From Desulfocicer vacuolatum DSM 3385 (GTDB lineage: Bacteria > Desulfobacterota > Desulfobacteria > Desulfobacterales > SURF-7): DNA of 6,387 bases. The translations under genes were made by a program, and so were the position numbers. The notes under the pieces were generated by a model. It saw nothing but the letters and a program-made list of their open reading frames with translations. It searched no databases and was not told the DNA's origin. Where the stretch lies: contig CAMBQS010000206.1 in the NCBI GenBank assembly GCA_945870015.1, positions 1 through 6,387 on the forward strand. The letters run 5' to 3'. This document shows, piece after piece, positions 1 through 5,545 of this stretch (the first letter of the stretch is position 1; every line of letters begins with the position of its first letter).

Positions 1-1104
1 TATCTGAAGCTGGAAAATATGCAAAAAACCGGATCATTTAAAATCCGGGGGGCGACGTATAAGCTTCACAAACTTGGGAAAAAGGCTTTGTCTAAAGGAG
101 TGATTACAGCTTCTGCGGGAAACCACGCCCAGGGTGTTGCTCTTGCCGCCGGGAATATAAAAATTCCTTCAACGATTGTCATGCCGGAAACCGTATCGAT
201 TGCCAAGCAGGAGGCAACAGCGTCCTATGGAGGGAATGTTGTTATTCATGGTCAGAATATTGGAGAGAGCCTGGAAAAGGCAAAAGAGATCGCTGGTTCA
301 AAGGGGATGATTTTCATTCATCCTTTTGACGACATGGAGGTGATCACCGGCCAGGGAACCATTGGTCTTGAGATTATGAAACAGATCCGCGAGCCGGATT
401 TGATTGTCGTCCCGGTGGGTGGAGGCGGATTGATATCCGGCATTGCATCGGCTGTTAAAATGTTGAAGCCGGAAACAAAAATCATCGGTGTCCAGTCCGA
501 AGCCTGTCCATCGGCAAGACAGGCACGAACCAATGGCGGGCCGATCCAGGTGGATTCACTGCCTTCCATTGCGGACGGAATCAACGTCAGGCGGACCGGT
601 GATGTTACCTATGGTATCATCGATCGTTTTGTGGATGATATTGTTCTGGTGGATGAAGAGTATATTGCAGCCGCCATGTTGCTGCTGCTGGAGAGAAAAA
701 AAATTCTGGCTGAAGGCGCCGGGGCAGTTTGCCTTGCTGCACTGATGAGCCGGGCTATTGTTCCACCCAAAGGAGGCAAAGTGGTGTTGCTGGTCAGCGG
801 CGGAAATGTGGATAGCCAGTTGTTGGGAAGAATCATGGCAAAAGGATTGCTGAAACAGGGACGCATCATGAGTTTCTGGGTACGCCTGGATGACCGCCCC
901 GGTTCCCTGGCCGAACTGCTCTTTCATGTGGCCAAAACCAAAGCCAATGTATTGCAGGTGAATCACACAAGAAATATCAGGGGAATACCACTCGGAAGCG
1001 CCTGTATCGATCTTGAGCTGGAAACCAGAGGCACGGATCACATCCAAGAGATTTCCGGTTATCTGAAAACAATGGGATATTTGATCAGTGGGGTTGAAGA
1101 GTGA
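1..1104 (+). CDS. ilvA: Threonine ammonia-lyase (threonine dehydratase) with C-terminal ACT domain, 5'-truncated by window edge
   Basis: PLP-dependent cytosolic enzyme that deaminates L-threonine to 2-oxobutyrate and ammonia, for isoleucine synthesis or threonine catabolism. The reading frame is open from base 1, so the true start lies outside; 367 residues are visible against about 400 usual for the family, so roughly 35-40 are missing. In window numbering, GSFKIRGA carries the PLP Schiff-base lysine at K14, SAGNHAQG lies at about 38-45, the glycine loop that holds the PLP phosphate (PVGGGGL) at about 138-144, and SGGN at about 266-269. Residues from about 288 to the end form an ACT-like domain (WVRLDDRPGSLAELL...), a ligand-binding regulatory module known in this family. 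The single ACT domain and modest length fit the short TdcB/IlvA2-like class better than long biosynthetic IlvA, so the symbol is approximate. A serine/threonine dehydratase with broader specificity is possible. The family call is very secure; biosynthetic versus catabolic role is not decided here. Confidence 0.95.
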   Translation, partial: YLKLENMQKTGSFKIRGATYKLHKLGKKALSKGVITASAGNHAQGVALAAGNIKIPSTIVMPETVSIAKQEATASYGGNVVIHGQNIGESLEKAKEIAGSKGMIFIHPFDDMEVITGQGTIGLEIMKQIREPDLIVVPVGGGGLISGIASAVKMLKPETKIIGVQSEACPSARQARTNGGPIQVDSLPSIADGINVRRTGDVTYGIIDRFVDDIVLVDEEYIAAAMLLLLERKKILAEGAGAVCLAALMSRAIVPPKGGKVVLLVSGGNVDSQLLGRIMAKGLLKQGRIMSFWVRLDDRPGSLAELLFHVAKTKANVLQVNHTRNIRGIPLGSACIDLELETRGTDHIQEISGYLKTMGYLISGVEE

Positions 1105-1138
1105 GTGCAGCCATCAAGGAAAAAAGATGACAAAAATC

Positions 1139-1166
1139 TTGACATCGAAAAGAAGTACATGATAAC
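1139..1166 (+). promoter_or_regulatory. Candidate sigma70 promoter upstream of acetoacetyl-CoA synthetase
   Basis: A perfect TTGACA -35 box at 1139-1144 is followed after 16 bp by GATAAC at 1161-1166, which matches four of six TATAAT positions. Transcription would start near 1173, giving a leader of about 155 nt before the ATG at 1330. A second TTGACA at 1291-1296 lacks a good -10 box. The 225-bp gap after the threonine dehydratase stop supports independent transcription. The call rests on consensus matching alone. Confidence 0.4.
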
Positions 1167-1177
1167 AAAATGTCCAT

Positions 1178-1195
1178 TGACTGAGCGCTCGTTCG
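1178..1195. promoter_or_regulatory. Imperfect palindrome, candidate repressor operator
   Basis: TGACTGAGCGCTCGTTCG is centred on the perfect 8-bp palindrome GAGCGCTC at 1182-1189, and six of nine bases per half-site are complementary. It begins about 12 bp after the proposed -10 box, so a bound protein would cover the start of transcription. The TGAnTGA-N4-TC layout loosely resembles TetR-type FadR operators known from fatty-acid degradation regulons, which would suit a CoA-ligase gene. That link is inference; no regulator is encoded in the window. Confidence 0.3.
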
Positions 1196-1315
1196 GATGA
1201 TACAGCGCTGGTTTGATCTTGAAAGATACCAAACAGAATTCTCCTAAAATCTTTTTTTGGGGGAAGATCGGGCACGATAGAAAATGATTGTTGACAGGAA
1301 TAGAAGGCAGATATT

Positions 1316-1323
1316 GAAGAGGT
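1316..1323 (+). promoter_or_regulatory. Ribosome binding site for acetoacetyl-CoA synthetase
   Basis: GAAGAGGT ends 6 nt before the ATG at 1330. It is a reasonable Shine-Dalgarno match and supports that ATG over the later in-frame ATG codons at 1381 and 1393 (M18 and M22). Confidence 0.6.
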
Positions 1324-1329
1324 AATATT

Positions 1330-3279
1330 ATGGCGGAATACTTGTGGAAACCAACAGACGACAGAATTCAGCAAACCAATATGTACCGGTTTATGAATAC
1401 CGTAAACAAAAAATACGGGAAATCATTTTCAGAATACAATGATCTGTACCACTGGTCTGTGGATAATATCGTTGAATTCTGGGAAACCTTCTGGGATTTT
1501 TCCGATATTCTGGTTTCCAAACCATATTCCAATGTGCTGGATAATCCGAAAAAAATGCCGGGGGCAAAATGGTTTGAGGGGACCCGGCTGAACTTTGCGG
1601 AAAATTTATTGCGTTATCGGGATGATCAGGTTGCATTGATTTTTCAGTCGGAAGGTCAGGCGGCTGGCCGGATTACCTATGCAGAACTGTATGCAGAGGT
1701 TGCCCGCGTTGCTCAGGCTCTCAAAGAATATGGGGTGACTGCCGGGGACCGGATTGCCGGCTTCATGCCAAACCGTCCGGAAACAACGATTGCCATGCTG
1801 GCGGCAACCAGTATCGGGGCAACATGGTCTTCCTGTTCACCGGATTTCGGGATCAAAGGAGTGCTGGATCGCTTCGGGCAGATCCGTCCCAAAATACTTT
1901 TTACTGCGGATGGTTATTTTTTCAAAGGCAAACCAATCGATTCCCTGGCTTCCATTTCAAAGATTATTGAGCAGTTGCCATGTGTTGAAAAAGTGATTGT
2001 GGTTCCATTCATCCGTCCGGAACCGGATATCAGCGGGGTACCGAATGCAGTTCATTTTAACCTTATCGGTACAGCGTCTCATGAGATTGACTTTCAACAA
2101 CTTCCCTTTGATCATCCATTGTATATCATGTACTCCTCCGGTACCACCGGATTACCGAAATGCATGGTGCAGTCTGCCGGTGGAATTCTGATTCACCATC
2201 TGAAAGAGCTTATGCTCCATACGGATCTGAAACGCGAGGATACGATATTCTACTTCACAACATGCGGATGGATGATGTGGAACTGGCTGACAACTTCTCT
2301 GGCTGTTGGCGCAACATTGGTGCTTTATGACGGGAATCCCTTTCATCCGGATCCGGGAGTATTATGGAGAATGGCACAGGACCAGAAAATAACGGTTTTC
2401 GGAACCAGTGCCGGATATCTGGGGGCATTAAAAAATACCGGTGCCCAACCCATGAAGAGTTATAATCTGAGTTCACTGCGAACGATTCTGTCAACCGGAT
2501 CACCGCTTTCGATTGAGGGATTCAAGTATGTTTATGAGGATATCAAAAAAGATGTCCAGTTATCCTCCATATCCGGTGGAACAGATCTGAATGGCTGTTT
2601 TGCACTCGGTAATCCAATGGGGCCGGTATATGCCGGTGAACTGCAATGCCGTGGCCTTGCCATGAAGGTACAGGCGTTTGATGAAGACGGTCGTCCGGTT
2701 GCGAACCAGCAGGGTGAACTGGTTTGCTCTGCACCTTTTCCCTCCATGCCTATTTATTTCTGGGATGATCCGGATCAGAAGAAATACCATTCCGCTTATT
2801 TCAGTGTGTATCCCGATATCTGGCGTCATGGAGATTACATTGAAGTCAATGACCGGGGCGGTGTGATCATATCCGGCAGATCGGACGCAACTCTGAATCC
2901 AGGAGGCGTCAGGATAGGAACCGCAGAGATATACCGTCAGATAGAACTGGTCGACGAAGTGGCAGACAGCGTCGTGATCGGACAGCGTTGGAAAGATGAT
3001 GTCCGGATTGTTCTTTTCGTTAAGCTGCAGCCTGGTTTGGAGCTCAGCGATAGTCTCAAAAACAAGATCCGGGAGACAATACGGAAAAATGCTTCCCCTC
3101 GCCATGTGCCGGGTAAAATAGTATGCGTACCGGATATCCCTTACACACTGAATATGAAAAAAGTGGAACTGGCTGTTAAAAAAGTTGTTGAGAATAAACC
3201 AGTTACGAATAAAGACGCCTTACTGAATCCTGAGGTTCTTGAGTATTATAAAGAGATCAAAGAGTTGCAGGAAGAATAG
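1330..3279 (+). CDS. aacS: Acetoacetyl-CoA synthetase (acetoacetate--CoA ligase)
   Basis: Cytosolic ATP-dependent ligase of the ANL superfamily that converts acetoacetate, CoA and ATP to acetoacetyl-CoA, AMP and pyrophosphate. It recovers ketone bodies for thiolysis, butyrate or polyhydroxybutyrate metabolism. At 649 residues it is full length for the family. An ACAS_N-like segment covers about 38-95 (YHWSVDNIVEFWETFWDF). The AMP-binding P-loop YSSGTTGLPK is at 268-277, TTCGWMMWNWL at 310-320, SGGTDLNGCF at 415-424, the ATP-ribose aspartate in HGDYIE at D502, and the hinge GRSDATLNPGGVRIG at 516-530. The C-terminal IPYTLNMKKVELAVKK (603-618) and the NPEVLEYYKEI tail are characteristic of acetoacetyl-CoA rather than acetyl-CoA synthetases. 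The acyl-activating lysine is probably K610, where methionine replaces the usual preceding glycine. The gene has a good ribosome binding site, its own candidate promoter, and ends 46 bp from a convergent gene. Propionyl- or acetyl-CoA synthetase is less likely. Confidence 0.93.
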   Translation: MAEYLWKPTDDRIQQTNMYRFMNTVNKKYGKSFSEYNDLYHWSVDNIVEFWETFWDFSDILVSKPYSNVLDNPKKMPGAKWFEGTRLNFAENLLRYRDDQVALIFQSEGQAAGRITYAELYAEVARVAQALKEYGVTAGDRIAGFMPNRPETTIAMLAATSIGATWSSCSPDFGIKGVLDRFGQIRPKILFTADGYFFKGKPIDSLASISKIIEQLPCVEKVIVVPFIRPEPDISGVPNAVHFNLIGTASHEIDFQQLPFDHPLYIMYSSGTTGLPKCMVQSAGGILIHHLKELMLHTDLKREDTIFYFTTCGWMMWNWLTTSLAVGATLVLYDGNPFHPDPGVLWRMAQDQKITVFGTSAGYLGALKNTGAQPMKSYNLSSLRTILSTGSPLSIEGFKYVYEDIKKDVQLSSISGGTDLNGCFALGNPMGPVYAGELQCRGLAMKVQAFDEDGRPVANQQGELVCSAPFPSMPIYFWDDPDQKKYHSAYFSVYPDIWRHGDYIEVNDRGGVIISGRSDATLNPGGVRIGTAEIYRQIELVDEVADSVVIGQRWKDDVRIVLFVKLQPGLELSDSLKNKIRETIRKNASPRHVPGKIVCVPDIPYTLNMKKVELAVKKVVENKPVTNKDALLNPEVLEYYKEIKELQEE

Positions 3280-3325
3280 GCTTCATCTCCGTTAAAACGT
3301 GAAATAGTCTTTACACACATTTTCA

Positions 3326-3889
3326 TCAGGGGAGAATATGATCCTGATAGAGTCTGTGGACGGTCTGTGCATGCCATTGGCCACGGTTTGAAAAGGTTTG
3401 CATGTTTTCTTTTGCCAGGAACAGTGCAATCTTGTCAAAAGTCTCTCCATCGGATCTCATTTTGTCGATAATTTGTAATATTTTTTTCCGATTTGCATCC
3501 ATCGGTTTTTTTACTTTTCTTTTTTTTCTTTTGTCATCTTTGATATTCATCAACGTTTCTATGCCATCCGATTTCAGATAATCCATTAAACCTTCTAGGA
3601 TCTTTGATTTTTTTTCTTCTGCTTTGGCTTTTATCTCTTCAATCTCCACAAGCCTTTTTTGACTGTCTACCACTTCGAGGAGGTATTCCTTGATTGCCGG
3701 AGTGAGTTCATGCAGTGTTTCCGTTAATAATCCCCTATGATCTTGTTTATTAAGATTATCGGTGCGCCGGTCCGGATTTAACCTTTTTTCATTTCCCGGG
3801 AATTGACGGTTTTCATGGTACGGTTTTTTTCCATACCGGGACTGTTGTTTTTCCTGGCCGCTTCTTAAATTTTTTAAAAAATCGCTCAT
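3326..3889 (-). CDS. Uncharacterised basic, helical protein with a serine-recombinase-like C-terminal helical segment
   Basis: I do not recognise this 187-residue protein as a named family. Residues 1-50 are polar and probably disordered, rich in K, R, N, Q and G. Residues 55-120 are strongly helical and charged (VEIEEIKAKAEEKKSKILEG), possibly a coiled coil. A basic patch follows at 119-128 (DKRKKRKVKK). The end, about 134-182, has the spacing of the helical segment that follows the catalytic domain in large serine recombinases: ILQIIDKMRSDGETFDKIALFLAKENMQTF, then NRGQWHAQTVHRLYQ (general form: I..lR..G.s...IA..Ln....T..G..W...TV.rl). There is no catalytic resolvase domain, so nucleic-acid binding, not recombination, is the likely activity; this is inference. 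The start at 3889 is chosen because a strong ribosome binding site sits just upstream; an ATG at 3931 would add 14 residues without comparable support. It is transcribed alone, convergent with the ligase gene. Confidence 0.8.
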   Translation of the reverse strand: MSDFLKNLRSGQEKQQSRYGKKPYHENRQFPGNEKRLNPDRRTDNLNKQDHRGLLTETLHELTPAIKEYLLEVVDSQKRLVEIEEIKAKAEEKKSKILEGLMDYLKSDGIETLMNIKDDKRKKRKVKKPMDANRKKILQIIDKMRSDGETFDKIALFLAKENMQTFSNRGQWHAQTVHRLYQDHILP

Positions 3890-3894
3890 TCTTT

Positions 3895-3901
3895 CCTCCT
3901 T
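3895..3901 (-). promoter_or_regulatory. Strong ribosome binding site that decides the start at 3889
   Basis: On the minus strand this reads AAGGAGG, a seven-base match to the anti-Shine-Dalgarno, 5 nt before the ATG at 3889. It makes the start beginning MSDFLKNL much more likely than the upstream in-frame ATG at 3931. Confidence 0.8.
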
Positions 3902-3963
3902 GTCATGGTTCATTCCTGGTAAAATATTCAATTGTTGTTAGACTTTTGTATTGCGAGTGTTCA

Positions 3964-3976
3964 CATGTTCAACATG
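3964..3976. repeat. Perfect 13-bp palindrome CATGTT-C-AACATG
   Basis: Six-base arms flank one central base, and TGTTCA also occurs 8 bp earlier at 3958-3963, giving a direct repeat (3958 and 3966). It lies about 75 bp upstream of the minus-strand start at 3889, a plausible operator position. No regulator can be assigned. Confidence 0.35.
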
Positions 3977-4237
3977 AAAATTAGCGATCTGATTCTGGAT
4001 GTATCTCTTTCAGTTGCAGTGAAAAAAATATCAGGAAAAAACAGAATCAAAATACCTGCCGGATTTTTAATTTATATCAGTTTATTTTGCGAATTATAAA
4101 AACCGAATTTGAGGAATGGTATTGATCAGAAAGACTCACTATATTGTATCTATAATATAGATTTACACTACCAAGTGCGTGAAAGTCAAGAAAAAACTAT
4201 CTTCAAATTCCCATGGCCGGATTTTTGGCTTCAAAGA

Positions 4238-4258
4238 TATCGGGAAAAATTCCCGATA
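4238..4258 (+). repeat. Perfect inverted repeat, 9-bp arms with 3-nt loop (hairpin 1)
   Basis: TATCGGGAA, loop AAA, TTCCCGATA. It is immediately followed by a second hairpin. Neither strand shows a T-tract after it, so it is not a standard intrinsic terminator. Confidence 0.7.
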
Positions 4259-4275
4259 ATGGGATTTTATCCCAT
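4259..4275 (+). repeat. Perfect inverted repeat, 7-bp arms with 3-nt loop (hairpin 2)
   Basis: ATGGGAT, loop TTT, ATCCCAT, directly abutting hairpin 1. Its right arm (CCAT at 4272-4275) is also used by hairpin 3, so hairpins 2 and 3 cannot form at the same time in one RNA. Confidence 0.7.
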
Positions 4276-4299
4276 AAAAATGAGTCTTTCATCTTATGG
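4272..4299 (+). repeat. Imperfect inverted repeat overlapping hairpin 2 (hairpin 3)
   Basis: CCATAA (4272-4277) pairs with TTATGG (4294-4299), and inside it ATGA (4280-4283) pairs with TCAT (4289-4292) around a 5-nt loop. That gives ten base pairs with a 2-by-1 internal loop. Overlap with hairpin 2 gives a switch-like geometry. The function is unknown. Confidence 0.5.
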
Positions 4300-4399
4300 A
4301 CAATCAAATTTCACATGATAATAAATAAACCCTGTTCACAGAGGTAAGTGATTTTCTAAATTGATTTGTATTCTAACATGGATCGGGGGGCTGGGAAAA

Positions 4400-4723
4400 G
4401 TGAAATGTAAGGAAAACGCACAAAAAGCAAGTATATTACCGGAATATTTTTTTTATGAAATTGAGAGCATATCCGACACATGTCAAGTGTTGTCAACCCT
4501 GTTGCATTCACGGGGACTGGGACAGGATAAGGTTTTTCATCTGGTCAGAGATGTGATTACAGTTGTCAAATCTTCATATATATGTAGCCTGCCAACCGTA
4601 AACAGCATGCTGGAATCTTTAGGATGGCCGAGCCAGATTCTGGATGAAATTTCTTTTGAACTGATAAAAGAGATTTTATTCAGTGTTTTTGAGTATCAGG
4701 TTGAGGTACACACAGTGAATTAA
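4400..4723 (+). CDS. Small uncharacterised protein upstream of a response regulator
   Basis: I do not recognise this 107-residue protein. It looks soluble and largely helical, with no signal peptide or clear membrane segment. It has three cysteines (3, 28, 62) with no metal-site spacing. Visible stretches include EYFFYEIESISDTCQVLSTLLHS (15-37), VFHLVRDVITVVKSS (45-59) and ILDEISFELIKEILFSVFEY (80-99). A GTG at 4400 with purine-rich GGGGGG and GGGA upstream is my preferred start. A TTG at 4361 would add 13 residues but lacks a ribosome binding site at normal distance. No in-frame ATG lies near the N-terminus, which lowers confidence. It ends about 110 bp before the response regulator on the same strand and might be co-transcribed with it, as a partner or by chance. 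Confidence 0.55.
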   Translation: MKCKENAQKASILPEYFFYEIESISDTCQVLSTLLHSRGLGQDKVFHLVRDVITVVKSSYICSLPTVNSMLESLGWPSQILDEISFELIKEILFSVFEYQVEVHTVN

Positions 4724-4823
4724 TTAAGCACCCCTGCTTGGATGAATTGCGGCAAAGAGGATTGATTTCATTTATGGAATAGCATACTAAACAGTTGAAC
4801 AGACAAAATAGAGATCCGGCTGC

Positions 4824-4829
4824 AGGAGG
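4824..4829 (+). promoter_or_regulatory. Ribosome binding site that decides the response regulator start
   Basis: AGGAGG, extending into AGGAGGTGAT, is a near-complete anti-Shine-Dalgarno match. It leaves 5 nt to a GTG at 4835 but only 2 nt to the ATG at 4832; a GTG at 4829 lies inside the site itself. Spacing therefore favours GTG at 4835, with ATG at 4832 the alternative. Confidence 0.65.
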
Positions 4830-4834
4830 TGATG

Positions 4835-5509
4835 GTGAAACAGAAAAAAAGTATTTTAATTGTGGATGATCATCCTCTGTTTCGTGAAGGTTTAAAATCC
4901 ATGCTGGACCGAGACAGAAGATTCGCGATTGCAGGAGAGGCCGGAACCGGACTGGATGGGCTGGAAATGGCCAAAAAATTAAAACCGGATATGATTTTAA
5001 TTGATGTTTCTTTGCCGGATATCAGCGGTATCCATCTTATTTATGATATCCGGAAAGCATTGCCGGATATTCAAATCATTATCGTCAGCATGCACTCAAA
5101 AGTTGATTATATTGCGGAAGCATTCAAAGCCGGCGCGACTGGTTATGTATCTAAAGATTCAGCCTCTGATATGCTGTTGCAAGGGCTTGAAAAGGTATCG
5201 AAGGGCGAGTTTTTCATGGATAGTTCGCTTTCTCATAAAATAATTGAAAGATTGACGAATCTGCCGGTTCGTGAAACCAGGATTCCCGGTAATGACTACA
5301 GCTCGCTGACACCCAGGGAACAGGAGGTTATGCGAATGCTGGCAGAAGGCTCCTCACCAAAAGAAACAGCTTCCAAACTGTACATCAGTCCGAAAACCGT
5401 AGAAAATCATCGGGCAAATATTATGAAAAAGCTGAATCTCAAAGGAACAATGGAGCTGGTACGGTATGCAGCCAGAATTGGCCTGATCGATATCGACCTC
5501 TGGAAATAG
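4835..5509 (+). CDS. NarL/FixJ-family response regulator (receiver domain plus LuxR-type helix-turn-helix)
   Basis: Cytosolic two-component transcription regulator of 224 residues, the usual length. The receiver domain spans about 6-120: acidic pocket D11/D12 in ILIVDDHPLFREGL, phospho-acceptor D57 in MILIDVSLPDISG, switch S85 in IIIVSMHS, and K107 in GYVSKDS. All expected catalytic residues are present, so it should accept phosphate. A linker leads to the LuxR-type DNA-binding domain at about 158-220, with LTPREQEVMRMLAEG, the recognition region SPKTVENHRANIMKKL, and a C-terminal dimerisation helix. Phosphorylation is known to expose the DNA-binding domain and drive dimerisation in this family. 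No histidine kinase is in the window, so signal and targets are unknown. It ends 36 bp from the convergent HAD gene. The ATG at 4832 would add one residue. Subfamily assignment is secure; specific function is not. Confidence 0.93.
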   Translation: MKQKKSILIVDDHPLFREGLKSMLDRDRRFAIAGEAGTGLDGLEMAKKLKPDMILIDVSLPDISGIHLIYDIRKALPDIQIIIVSMHSKVDYIAEAFKAGATGYVSKDSASDMLLQGLEKVSKGEFFMDSSLSHKIIERLTNLPVRETRIPGNDYSSLTPREQEVMRMLAEGSSPKETASKLYISPKTVENHRANIMKKLNLKGTMELVRYAARIGLIDIDLWK

Positions 5510-5545
5510 TGATTATTCTGGAATTGTTGTCAGACAGGGTATCTT

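Larger units (their letters stand above)
3890..4399. other. AT-rich non-coding gap between divergent genes
   Basis: About 510 bp with no convincing gene. The only sizeable open frame on the plus strand (4109-4318, 69 codons) has no ribosome binding site, resembles nothing I know, and runs through three hairpins. The gap holds the minus-strand gene's ribosome binding site, a palindrome at 3964-3976, an 11-bp direct repeat GCCGGATTTTT at 4058-4068 and 4216-4226, a TATAAT at 4151-4156 inside a 7-bp inverted repeat (4139-4145 with 4154-4160) but without a credible -35 box, and the hairpin cluster at 4238-4299. Promoters for the flanking divergent genes should lie here, but I cannot place them confidently. 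Confidence 0.6.

Noticed and set aside
1216..1257. AAAGAT/ATCTTT pairing followed by seven T, considered as a terminator for the threonine dehydratase
   Set aside because: The stem is about six AT-rich pairs with a loop of over 20 nt and lies more than 100 bp past the stop.
1114..1374. 86-codon open frame on the minus strand across the spacer and the start of the synthetase
   Set aside because: It overlaps a secure gene and its candidate promoter, and its protein shows no family features.
2560..3105. 181-codon minus-strand frame inside the synthetase gene
   Set aside because: It lies wholly opposite conserved coding sequence and has no family features, so it is a shadow frame.
3325..3348. 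ATCAGG/CCTGAT inverted repeat between the convergent genes, considered as a bidirectional terminator
   Set aside because: It has six-base arms around a 12-nt loop and no T-tract, and it overlaps the end of the minus-strand gene.
4109..4318. 69-codon open frame on the plus strand in the long gap
   Set aside because: There is no ribosome binding site or recognisable sequence, and the frame runs through the hairpin cluster; chance openness in AT-rich DNA explains it.
4726..4739. AAGCA-CCCC-TGCTT hairpin after the small gene, considered as a terminator
   Set aside because: The stem is only five base pairs and no T-run follows.
4762..4790. TTGATT with CATACT or TACTAA, considered as a promoter for the response regulator
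   Set aside because: The -10 matches are weak or the spacing is wrong (15 bp), so it is not better than chance.
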